From Ustilago trichophora (Eukaryota; Basidiomycota; Ustilaginomycetes; Ustilaginales; Ustilaginaceae), in assembly GCA_900323505.1 (NCBI GenBank), contig OOIN01000007.1, forward strand, positions 930,001-994,000: a stretch of 64,000 nucleotides of DNA, given 5' to 3'. The position numbers and the translations under genes were made by a program. Positions 51,847 to 61,700 of the stretch are shown here, piece by piece. The notes under the pieces were generated by a model, which did not search any database, had not been told where the DNA came from, and saw only the letters and a list, made by a program, of their open reading frames with translations. The first letter of the stretch is position 1, and every line of letters begins with the position of its first letter.

Positions 51847-53523
51847 ATGGGTTTGAGCAAGGAGACCCGCATCATCACCCTTTTAGTGATCGATGTCGTC
51901 TTCTTCTTCATCGAAATCATCACTGGTTATGCCGTAGGATCCCTCGCTCTCGTCGCGGACTCGTTCCACATGCTCAACGATGTCATGTCCCTCGTCGTTG
52001 CTCTTTGGGCCGTCAAGCTTTCGACAAAAGCCTCTGATCACAAATTCAGCTACGGATGGCAGCGTGCCGAAATCCTCGGTGCTCTTGTCAACGGTGTCTT
52101 TTTGCTTGCCCTCTGCTTCAGCATCTTCATGGAGGCTATTCAGCGTTTCGTCAATGTAACCGAGGTTAGCAACCCCAAGTTGGTCGTCATCGTTGGTTGC
52201 CTTGGCCTCGCTAGCAACCTCGTCGGTCTGCTACTCTTCCACGACCACGGTCACGCTCATGGCGGACATGGCCACTCGCACGGACACGGCGGTCACACTC
52301 ACGGCAGTCACAGTCACTCGCACTCTCACGCCGTCTCTGACTCCCACTCTCACTCGCACCACGACGAATCGGCTGTAGGCGACGCTGTCACTCCTGTCTC
52401 CATCGGTCGCAAGAAGCCCAACTCTTCCAACAACGACGAGGGCGTCAGCAGCTCTCTCGCAAAGCGTGGTCGCGCTCGTCAAGACAGCGTCGGCTCCATC
52501 CTGGGTCACCCTGCCCAGACCCGCGCCTTCGTCGTCCAAACCGCCCACGATCTCGGCTACGACGGTTCGCGCCACCAGCACTCCAACTCTGTCACCTCCC
52601 TCAGCAACAACAATAACGAGCGCACTCGCTTGCTTGCCAACGGCTCCAATGACTACGGTGCCATGGATGCCAATGCCGACCTTGAAGCCGGTACCGCTTC
52701 TCCCGCGCGCAAGAACGGTCACTCTTCGCATTCGCACGACTCCCACGCTGGTCACTCTCACGGCACTTCTGCTGACCCACACGATGCTCCCGGTCACGGC
52801 CACTCGCACGGAGGCGGTCACTCGCATGGAGAGGGTAGTATGAACATGCAAGGTGTTTTCCTCCACGTCCTTGGCGATGCTCTCGGCAACGTCGGTGTTA
52901 TCGCAGCTGGCCTCTTCATCATGTACTCCGACGCATGGTGGCGATTCTACTCTGACCCAGCCATCTCGTTCCTCATCACCATCATCATCTTCCACTCTGC
53001 GCTGCCCCTTTGCAAGTCCGCCTCCTACATCCTCCTACAGGGTGTCCCTGCTTCTGTAAGCCTGGAAGCCGTGCGCCAGTCCATTCAATCCGTCGAAGGC
53101 GTTCTCAACCTCCACGAGTTGCACGTCTGGCAACTCTCCGAGTCCAAAATCGTTGCCTCGGTCCACGTGCTTGTCGACTGCAGTTCGGGACAAACCGAAA
53201 AGTATATGACCATTGCCGCCAAGATCCGTGCCAACCTGCACAGCTGGGGGATTCATTCCAGCACCATTCAACCCGAATTCGTACCTGGTGGATTGCGAGA
53301 AGCCGCCAAATTGAGTGGGGTTCAAGTGGCAGAGAGCGATGAAGATGGAAGATTGAGGACGGTGGAAGGTCGCTTGGTCGAGAACGAGGTGCAAAAGGTG
53401 GACACGGCTTGTCTGATCGCTTGTGGGCAGGACAACGATTGTCAGACGGAAAGTTGTTGTCCTCCAACAATAACTGCTGCTAGTAGCAGTGGAAGTGCTA
53501 CTCCTGCTGCGGACCGCTCGTAA
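51847..53523 (+). CDS. ZRC1: Vacuolar-type zinc transporter, CDF family (Zrc1/Cot1)
   Basis: This is an intron-free gene of 558 residues. Six membrane spans are arranged as in cation diffusion facilitators: four before about residue 135 (ETRIITLLVIDVVFFFIEII and others) and two after about residue 335 (GVFLHVLGDALGNVGVIAAG). The zinc-site pairs are visible as DSFHMLNDV in span 2 and HVLGDALGN in span 5. Between spans 4 and 5 lies a loop of about 200 residues with many His-X-His clusters (HGHSHGHGGHTHGSHSHSH near 145-165, and again near 290-330). A cytosolic C-terminal ferredoxin-like domain follows (LNLHELHVWQLSESKIVASV). It exchanges Zn for protons, probably into the vacuole. The end carries a Cys cluster (CLIACGQDNDCQTESCC), unusual among the relatives I recall. 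Confidence 0.94.
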   Translation: MGLSKETRIITLLVIDVVFFFIEIITGYAVGSLALVADSFHMLNDVMSLVVALWAVKLSTKASDHKFSYGWQRAEILGALVNGVFLLALCFSIFMEAIQRFVNVTEVSNPKLVVIVGCLGLASNLVGLLLFHDHGHAHGGHGHSHGHGGHTHGSHSHSHSHAVSDSHSHSHHDESAVGDAVTPVSIGRKKPNSSNNDEGVSSSLAKRGRARQDSVGSILGHPAQTRAFVVQTAHDLGYDGSRHQHSNSVTSLSNNNNERTRLLANGSNDYGAMDANADLEAGTASPARKNGHSSHSHDSHAGHSHGTSADPHDAPGHGHSHGGGHSHGEGSMNMQGVFLHVLGDALGNVGVIAAGLFIMYSDAWWRFYSDPAISFLITIIIFHSALPLCKSASYILLQGVPASVSLEAVRQSIQSVEGVLNLHELHVWQLSESKIVASVHVLVDCSSGQTEKYMTIAAKIRANLHSWGIHSSTIQPEFVPGGLREAAKLSGVQVAESDEDGRLRTVEGRLVENEVQKVDTACLIACGQDNDCQTESCCPPTITAASSSGSATPAADRS

Positions 53524-54357
53524 TCATTTGCAGTCCGCGACCTTTCCTCTCCAATTTTTCTTCGGACCACATTGACACTTGCTACAGTACCCAAAGGTAC
53601 CTCTCTCCAACGTCCTTATCTATGAACCCTCTCCCTGTGTTTGTCTTCCCAGTCACCTCGATCATATCTGCTTTGTTTTGTTCTTGCACTCGCTTGCTTG
53701 GTTGCAGAACCACACTTTCTAGACCTCGGTTGCATAAATGATACAGACTTGTTCTTTACAAGACCTTCCTTATCGATGTGTGCTGCTTGTGTAGAACGAT
53801 AAGGATCAAAGTTTGACCCATGTATTCGGGATCTAATTCTTGATTTGCATTGGTGGGAAGAGCTGTGAATCTCACGGAGATCACGCACATGTTGGTAAAA
53901 TGTCAAAGGAGTATTGACTCGTCTGAAATCAGACTTTTGGTTTGATAATTTTAGTATTTTTTTTTTTTTTTGACCTTTTCTCGAGTGGAAAAAAGGTACT
54001 GTATGTACAGTATGTGAAGAAGGTTGCTATGGTCTTGTGCTAAGCAACTAAGGAGAAATCAATTCTGTACATACACAAGCCCTCACACCATCTTTGCTCA
54101 AATACAGGTCAAACAAAGCTCAAATACACCACAACAACACTGAAAAATCCAACCAATACTGTCATCTTACTGTAGATGAATCATAACCAACTTCAGTTTC
54201 AATCGATAATCAATCTAACCACACTCGCCAACAACAAAAGAAATCACTCTTCATATTGAGTGGCGAGCTGAAATCTGGAACACAAATCTTTGACCTTACA
54301 CCATGGGTATACAAACATTTTTTTCCTCAAGAGGACCACACTCAAACTTAGAATACT
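53524..54357. other. Convergent 3' spacer with T15 tract and TACTGTA-N2-TACAGTA inverted repeat
   Basis: The 834-bp region lies between the stop codons of the ZRC1-like gene and MGM1. It contains a T15 tract at 53957-53971 and the inverted repeat TACTGTATGTACAGTA at 53997-54012. No gene is seen. Confidence 0.5.
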
Positions 54358-57225
54358 TTAAAAAAAGCTCCAGCGACTACCACCCCCACTTGCCTTCCCA
54401 TTCTTTTCCTGATACAATTTTACCAAATCACCCAACCTATCCATGACCATTTCCAGCTTCTCCTTTCGGTCCTGCAGATCCAGATGCTTTTTCACCGTTG
54501 GATTCTCTCTTGCGAAACGTGCCAATTCGGATTTATCCAAGTCGTAGACCAACTTTGCGTCAATCTCCCGTGGAAACTGGTAAAAGAATTCGCTGAGCAG
54601 TTCAATGTTGATAAACATCACTGCGGTGTAAGTGAGTTTGTCGGCGACAATGTTGAGGAATGTTTCAGGGCAGAACGGTTTGTTGTTGGGGCCGGACCGA
54701 CAACGTTTGGATTTGAGGGTCGAAAGGCGGGCTTGGAGCATGCGCGATCGTTCGGTGAGGAAAAGCGCTTCGCGGGCTTTGATGAGAAGCGCAGAATTGT
54801 AGTCGGGTCGCGTTGGGTCGTTGCTATCGTCTTCGTCTATCGCGAGGTCCGAAGAGGAAGAGGACGAGGCGGTAAGTGCAGCTTCACGAGCCCGAAGTCG
54901 CGCCTGAACACGTCTACGCTCCCTCTCTTCCAAATGTGTAACATACTCCATCGCCCCTTTCAACCGTCTCCCACCTAGCAACTTTTTAATGTTGTTGAAT
55001 GCCGCATCACACATACTAAGCTCCCTCTCCACCAATTGCACCGACCTCAATCGGCCCGCTTCCCATTCGGTAGGCTCCACCTCGACTTCATACTTGAACG
55101 GCTTGACGCAGTTCTCAACCTGATCTGCCGTCAGCCCAAAGCGATCGCGCAGGATGGCGGTGCTAAACGCAACGATGCGCTCAGCTGCTTCGGGGTGGTG
55201 GTTGAACGGTTCGCTCTGCGCCAGATGCTCAATCTGAGTTCGGATACTGTCTACAACCAACTGCGTCGACAGACGTCCAATCCCAGACTTGGTCAAGGCA
55301 GACGAGGACGCATCGAGTTTGTACAGCCAGTACTTGTCCAGATCTTCGGGCGACACTTTGCGGGCATCTGCCAACTGCGACAACTCCGGAGTTCGTGCAT
55401 CGCTCCAGTACATCTGTGCCAGGATGTCCATGACCTTTTCGTCGAGCGCCTGTTTGAGCAAGGCGCGCACCTCGGGTTTGCCAAAGTTGGAGGCAAATTC
55501 TTTGAATCGGAGCTTTAACGCATCCATCGTCTCGGCAACGTATGATTCGGCGGTGATACTGCGATCGTTGTACTGCACTTTGAACTGGTAGCTTGCTTCT
55601 TCGAGCTCGACTTGGACCGCATTGGCAATGCCATGCAATGAAGAGCCCATGCTCTCCTCGAGAACCGTCATGAGTCTTCGTCGGAGCGTGTCGGTTCCGG
55701 TCATAGGCTGTACACCCGCATTGCGTCCTCGTGTGGGCGCCCGGAAATGCTCCCGATTGGCGTTGAAGTAGTCCGACTCTTGCTTGAGGACCAAACTCGA
55801 CATCCTCCCCTCGCCCTGTCGGTCGTGACCTTTTGAGCTCTGGAAGACGCCGAGATTATTCTTGCACACGACACCCACGTAACCCAACGCGAGCGGATAC
55901 TTGTTGTTGGACAAGATCCCAGCTCCCACCTCGGGCGGGACCAGATCCATCTTGGTCACCACTCCAATGGTCCTGAGCCCCAAAGGATCGACCTGTCTAC
56001 TAGCCCTGAGCGCGGGCGAGTTGGCCAGATCCACATCTGCGGCACAGACGGCCAGGATGATGTTGGGTTCCTGAATGTACTTGTGGCAGAGCTTCTGGAT
56101 CTTTTCCCTGAGCTCATCAGGCTGGTCCATGCTTGCGATCTGGACGTAGCCCGGCAAGTCAATCAGCGTGAGGTCAGGAACGTGTGGACTGTGGATGCGC
56201 AGCTCGATCGGCTCGTCGCTGACGCACTCGGAAGCAGGAACGGCCATGTTGAGGTCGTAGAGCGTCTTTTGGACATGTGAAAAGTCGGTGATGCGGCCCA
56301 AGCCAAGACCGGGGAACTCGGCATATTCAACAACCGTGTCTTTGGTTGGACGGCCGGATTGGGCAGGAGTGTGAATGAGGGTAAGCTCGATGGGACGGCG
56401 TGTGACCATATTGTTGCCCTTTGGCAGGAACTCGTGGCCGACAATTGCTTCGAGAACGGAAGACTTTCCGCTAGATTGTGAGCCAATGACAACGATCGAC
56501 GGCAAGGTGAGCTGGTCGGATTCGTGATCGATCTCCTTCAAGATGTTGCGGACTTCGATGAGTTTCCTGGTCAAGAGCATCAGCTCTTCGGCGCTGCCTT
56601 TAGCTGCCGCGTCCGTCTCATCATCTTCACCAAAGAGAGACGAAGCAGCAACAGCGGCGGCACCCGCAAGAGTCGGTGCTCCCTTGGGATCGGGGCCACC
56701 ACTGCCGCTCGTCCTTGAGGCATCTTCACCTTCCGCACCATCCTCGTTGCCCTTCATCCCCGCAAAGAGATTCCTCAAGAACTCTGGAGTCTGCAACTTG
56801 GGCAGTTCAATGCCGTCGATTCTCTCGGCCAGCTCCTCCCACCCATCCCTTGCACTGTCCAGCGCATCGGCACCGAACTCGCTTAACCCGCCATACACCT
56901 CCTTGGCGCGATCCGAAAATCTTCCGTACGACCTTCCGAGAAGATCTTTGAACTCGTCCACCTTGTAATTTGCGTACGCTAGAGCACCGCCACCAGCCGC
57001 AATGCCGTACGCAGGTAAGCGAACGGCTCGAAAGGCAGCCTTGGGGACCGAGTTGAACGAAATAGCGCGCACATGCATGCCGCGCGCTGGGGCGGTGAGG
57101 TGGCTGCTGAGGGTGGCGTCGTAGGCGGTGGGACGAGAAAGCGGTTGACGAAGGTAAGTGCGGGGGAGGGGTGCGCGGGTGGCAGCATGCTGCAAAATCC
57201 TGCTGATGTGTTGATAAGCCGACAT
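54358..57225 (-). CDS. MGM1: Mitochondrial inner-membrane dynamin Mgm1/OPA1
   Basis: This is an intron-free gene of 955 residues. The N-terminus is an Arg-rich presequence, followed by a weak hydrophobic segment at about 71-86 ([17 protein letters not shown]) and a second at about 184-199 ([16 protein letters not shown]). The second matches the position of the rhomboid-cleaved segment in yeast Mgm1. The dynamin GTPase has P-loop GSQSSGKSS (248-256), the TRRP switch, LIDLPGYVQ (G3) and TKMD (G4). Middle and effector-like regions follow, ending in a coiled, charged C-terminus ([20 protein letters not shown]). Two Ser/Asp-rich segments (about 155-215 and 810-840) look disordered. Mgm1 fuses inner membranes and shapes cristae; long and short forms arise by Pcp1 cleavage. 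Identical but inverted TACTGTA motifs lie beyond both ends. Confidence 0.95.
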   Translation of the reverse strand: MSAYQHISRILQHAATRAPLPRTYLRQPLSRPTAYDATLSSHLTAPARGMHVRAISFNSVPKAAFRAVRLPAYGIAAGGGALAYANYKVDEFKDLLGRSYGRFSDRAKEVYGGLSEFGADALDSARDGWEELAERIDGIELPKLQTPEFLRNLFAGMKGNEDGAEGEDASRTSGSGGPDPKGAPTLAGAAAVAASSLFGEDDETDAAAKGSAEELMLLTRKLIEVRNILKEIDHESDQLTLPSIVVIGSQSSGKSSVLEAIVGHEFLPKGNNMVTRRPIELTLIHTPAQSGRPTKDTVVEYAEFPGLGLGRITDFSHVQKTLYDLNMAVPASECVSDEPIELRIHSPHVPDLTLIDLPGYVQIASMDQPDELREKIQKLCHKYIQEPNIILAVCAADVDLANSPALRASRQVDPLGLRTIGVVTKMDLVPPEVGAGILSNNKYPLALGYVGVVCKNNLGVFQSSKGHDRQGEGRMSSLVLKQESDYFNANREHFRAPTRGRNAGVQPMTGTDTLRRRLMTVLEESMGSSLHGIANAVQVELEEASYQFKVQYNDRSITAESYVAETMDALKLRFKEFASNFGKPEVRALLKQALDEKVMDILAQMYWSDARTPELSQLADARKVSPEDLDKYWLYKLDASSSALTKSGIGRLSTQLVVDSIRTQIEHLAQSEPFNHHPEAAERIVAFSTAILRDRFGLTADQVENCVKPFKYEVEVEPTEWEAGRLRSVQLVERELSMCDAAFNNIKKLLGGRRLKGAMEYVTHLEERERRRVQARLRAREAALTASSSSSSDLAIDEDDSNDPTRPDYNSALLIKAREALFLTERSRMLQARLSTLKSKRCRSGPNNKPFCPETFLNIVADKLTYTAVMFINIELLSEFFYQFPREIDAKLVYDLDKSELARFARENPTVKKHLDLQDRKEKLEMVMDRLGDLVKLYQEKNGKASGGGSRWSFF

Positions 57226-57824
57226 TGTTGCTGTGGCTAGACCGCTTGCGTGCGGCTGAGCAAGGATGCAGAAGCTAGATGAGAGACTGTCGGAAATTGG
57301 TTGTGGTTTCGCAGTGTTGAAGTTGAAAGCAGAGGACCAGATCGGTCGGCTGCTACCCTAGTTCATCGGTGTGGTGGTGGGATTCAAGTGTCTGTGAAGG
57401 CTTTGTCAAAGCCAAGTCTGCACTGTATGTAATGGTGTGTTGGTGGCGATAATGGAAGTGGTGGTGCACGTACAGTACTGTACATACAGTACAGAATACG
57501 AGCGGAGCAAATCCGTGGGGAGACTGTGATAACCACTCAGCCCGAAATTTCTCCACTTTCTCGATTCGATGAAAACATCGTGATGCGTTTTGGCCTCGGA
57601 ATCGGCTTTGTTAGACTCTATTTTGCACAAACCTTTTTTATTGATTTATTTTTCTTTGCCGCGGTCATGAACGCGTCAATTTACGCGGCACGCGATATTC
57701 CCTACGCCCGTCAATTTTGCCTGTTTGGTGTCAGAGACCAACACCTTGCTCCCTACCGCCTGCCTCTTCCCACCATAGCCTACCACAACATCTCTCCTCT
57801 CCACTCTGTTCCTCTCATCTACCC
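57226..57824. promoter_or_regulatory. Divergent MGM1/dUTPase promoter with ACGCGT box and TACTGTA palindromes
   Basis: This 599-bp spacer contains the perfect palindrome GTACAGTACTGTAC at 57470-57483, overlapped by TACTGTACATACAGTA at 57476-57491. Nearer dUTPase is a perfect MluI cell-cycle box, ACGCGT, at 57671-57676, with CACGCGA at 57690-57696. MCB boxes drive G1/S expression of DNA-precursor genes through MBF in yeasts; use here is inferred. Confidence 0.6.
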
Positions 57825-58555
57825 ATGACCACTTCCGATCCCCAACCTCTCCAATCCGAAGACATCCCCCGACAAGCAAAAAGTTCCAAGCTCACCCACC
57901 CTGCCACTACCACCGCAACCATGTCCTCCTCTCCCCTTCGCCTTCTGGTCCAGCGCCATCCCGCTCACCCACTAGCCAAACTCCCCACCCGCGGCTCCCC
58001 TCTGGCGGCAGGATACGACCTCTATTCCGCTGAAAAAGTCGTCCTTCCCCGAGGCGGACGCAAAGTCATTCAAACCGGAATCTGCCTAGCCATCCCCACC
58101 GGTCACTACGGTCGCGTAGCCCCGCGCTCAGGTCTCGCGAGCAAACACGGCATCGACACGGGCGCAGGTGTCATCGATGAAGATTACAGAGGATTGCTAG
58201 GTGTCCTTCTGTTCAACTTTGGTGATGCCGAATTTACCAGTAAGTCAATCGCCATTTTCCCGGACAAGGTTGATGAGAAAGGCACCGCAAGCTAATTAAA
58301 ACATTCTTCTTATTCAACCATGATAATCAAATCCTAGTTAACGAGGGTGACAGAATCGCCCAACTCATCATTGAGAAAATCTCAACTCCAGAAGTGGAAG
58401 AAGTCGAGAGTCTAGATGAAACTCTGCGTGGCGCGGGTGGATTCGGATCTACTGGCGGATTCGGCGCTGCTGCTGCTGCTACCACTGCTGCTGATGCAAC
58501 TGCTGCTGCTGTTGCCGCTGATCTTCCGGCCGAGGTTGGCAAGTCTTCCTCATAG
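57825..58555 (+). CDS. DUT1: Deoxyuridine 5'-triphosphate nucleotidohydrolase, two exons
   Basis: The exons 57825-58239 and 58338-58555 (98-bp intron, GTAAGT..CCTAG) give 210 residues. All five trimeric dUTPase motifs are present in order: AAGYDLYSA (I), [10 protein letters not shown] (II), [17 protein letters not shown] (III), [11 protein letters not shown] (IV) and [11 protein letters not shown] (V). The splice restores motif IV through [11 protein letters not shown]. The enzyme hydrolyses dUTP to dUMP and keeps uracil out of DNA. A second in-frame ATG at 57921 (residue 33, MSSSPLRLL) would give a protein of normal family length. The first 32 residues may therefore be leader, or a second isoform. 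After motif V there is an Ala-rich tail of about 35 residues, longer than usual. Confidence 0.95.
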
Positions 58556-58734
58556 TTTCACATCTGTTTCCTTGCAATACATCTTGGCGAACGCGTTTTT
58601 TTTTTGGGTTCCGCGTCACTGTCACAATCGCTTCAAAAAGAGGTCGAATAGCGGGTAAAGCTTGCAAAAATCATGTCGAGATTGATCGAGTATGCGCAGT
58701 AAACAAAGTGAAGTGAAAGCGACGGGTAGATCGT
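58556..58734. other. Short convergent spacer between DUT1 and VPS8
   Basis: Only 179 bp separate two stop codons, with a T-rich patch at 58597-58606. No gene is present, and the 3' untranslated regions probably overlap. Confidence 0.6.
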
Positions 58735-61700
58735 TCATAGGCCGAAATCCGGGTGTGTGCGCAACCAACAACTCTCACACCAAACAAGACCACATTTTTG
58801 CACCACCAACCGCTGGCTCTCCGGTGCGGCCTCCTCTCTTTGTTGCCTTGATATCACATCACCCAACGTCTCTGTCTCACTTTCATTCAGCCACCTGTTC
58901 TGTCCGCTTACACCGGCTGCATTTCCACCTTGTTCTGCAGGCTGTCCAAAGTGCGAGGGGGTCAAGGTGCCATCTCCCTCCTCCTTCTTCTCTTCTTCCT
59001 CTTCGTTCTCGGTCGCGAGCGAGCCCCTGCGCTGCATCGGCTCGTCGTTGATCCGGAGTGAGACGCCGATACTACTTGCAACTGATCCACTCCTCGACAT
59101 GGCCATACCATAAGTGGACGGACGTCTACCCTCATAGTCTGCAAAGTAGCCATCCACTTCTCCTCCGTTCCCACCATCACTAGCAAATCGCCTCCCTCCC
59201 ATCCCACCAGTATCAGCACCACCACCGGGCCTTGAGAATTCGGAAGACGCGCTCCTCACCACTCCTTTGCCCTTGTCAGTTCGCGGGGAAGCCAGGGGGG
59301 CCGCTTTCTCGTCATAAGGCGATTTAGCCCGGCGATGATGATGGTGAAGCAGACTGGTGGTGTTGGGGGTTAGCATCGTGCTTGAAGATTGGCGTCTGCC
59401 GTCGTTTGAAGAGAACGAGGGCTGACGAGAGGGTTGCAAAGAGTTTCTCTGCATCTCTCCCGCCTCAGTCTCTGGTGACTGCATAGCGATGGCGATCCCG
59501 CCGGTGGATCCAGTTTTGAAAGGAGAGCCGCGCTTAGGCCCAACAACGACAACATCGCAACCGGCGCATCTCGCCCCAGCGGAAGGTCTCCAGCCGTGTC
59601 TCCTCTGCGCGTGCAACCTGCGGAATTGCTGGAAAGTGTCTCGGTCAAAGAGCTTGTTCGTGATCGCCAGTAGTTCCGCGCGGAGATGGTATGCAGAGAG
59701 CATGCCGTCGAGAACGGAGCGTATTTCGGCGTAATACTCTGCCACTCCCCCGGCGTCTGCCTTTGCGTTGCTTGAATTCTTGCTGGTGGTGGCAGTGGTG
59801 GTGCCAGTAAGGCGACGGAACAAAGCAGGGAAAGAAGCAGCTTCGGCAGCAGTCGAAGAGATGAGGTCTGACAGTGTATCCTGGACTATGTCTCGGACTC
59901 CGTTCAGCAGCTCTTTTGGGCGGGAGGCATCCTCAATGTCCTTTTCAGCGGTAGAGGAGTTGGCGCCCAGATGTGCTACATCGTGCACCAACCGCACCAA
60001 GCTCCTCAGCAGAATATACCAGACTTCGTCCGTATCCACACCCGCTCCCACCTTCCTCCTTCTTCCCTCCAGATCGTCTTCATCATCGCTCTCCCCCACA
60101 CCACCAAACGAATTCGCACGTTCGATACACAGCCGAACCGCAACACTGATACACCGCCTCACATCTCCCAGCAGCTCTTCCGCCGCCGCCGGATCCGCGG
60201 TAGCTGAAGAAGACACGTAGACGAGCGAGTCGGCTGTACGAGCACATGCCGCATCAAGCTCCTCAAAAGCCTCTTTGGGCCTTCCGAGCCTGTCCAGCGC
60301 CCACAGGACCGCATCGCTGTTTCTCGTCACCCTGCTGCCATTGATGGCTGCCTCACCGCTGCGGCATGCTTGGACTAGCCGCTCGAGATCGAAATAGTGG
60401 ATACCACGGGAGTCGAGGTTGCGAACCACCGCTTCGGGGTCGTACTTGCACAAAAGGTCGAGGTAAGTCTCTCGTTCGTGGCGCTGCAAATGGTCGGGGT
60501 TTGCTCGACCGACATCGGCGTTGTATGTCGCGCTGACAGAGGCTTTGTTGACACCGCCGTCGGTCCAGCCCAGATCTGTTTCAATATTCTCGCCAATGTG
60601 TTGTTGAGTAGTGCTAGCGGCAGTGATCGCCGTGGCCTTACTCACCTGCAAGGGCTCAAAAAAGCACTGCAGGAATAGCAACAATCGCTTCTCATCCAAC
60701 TGCGCCAATCTTTGCAGCACCTCTCCGTGCTTCCCTGGGAAGAAACGATCGAGCATGCCCGCCGTCTTGAGCGGATCCAAATCGAGCAGATCGATGATAT
60801 GATCGGAAAGCTGTTCGTGCAACCTTTCCTGGATCTTATTCGCGTTCGGAGTGTCCTTTCGAGCGACGTTAAACAGCGTCTCCTCGAAATGGGAGAACGC
60901 ATCGCCGCCCTTACACTTCCCATCTTCTTCGAGATCAACGTCAACGACAGCATAGGACGGATCCACCTGCAGATGCTCGCGCAGATACATCCCAAGCAAG
61001 CGATCCCACTTCTTCTCCTGTCTAAACGCCGATCTCAGGATCCGGTAGAAGCTGGCACGTTCAAAGACATTCAACCAATCATCATCAAAGTGGGGCTTGT
61101 AATGCGACAGCAGACACTCGGCTGCCAATTCGCGATCCTCTCGTGTAGACTCTTCCACCTCGGAATCCGCTTCATGCCCACTGTCGTCGGTGGGGAGTGC
61201 AAGGGATCGCAGGAGCAAGTCGACATTCTGCCGCGAAAGATGGATGAACTGCGGATACTTGGGCGCGTTGCGGGCGACAAAGATGTGGACAAAGATGCGT
61301 GCCATCGGAGGCAATCTTGGTGCATTCCTTGAGTCTTGCGATCTGTGGACGTTGAAACTTGTCAGGCTGTCCGAGGTTTCGGTGAGACGCAGACGGGGAA
61401 GGTCGAATGTCGAGCTGTCACCCGTGTGAGAGCTAGTCAGCTCCAACAGCACATCAACGATCAGCTGCCTGCTAATTCGCTTGCCCACTACATCCTCGTC
61501 GTCCAGGAACGCGTCTTCAAAGGCGAGATCGAGTGCGTCCAGGAAGGCTTCTGCATCGAACTCCAGAAGAAGTCGGAGGTACGGGTAAATAGGTTCGTGT
61601 TCTCCTGCATCGCTTGCATCGTCATCTGCGTTAGAGTCATGTTGGGTCTCGTCCAGCCCATAGAGCACAAGTTTACCGCCAGGTCCGGGAGGCCAAAGCG

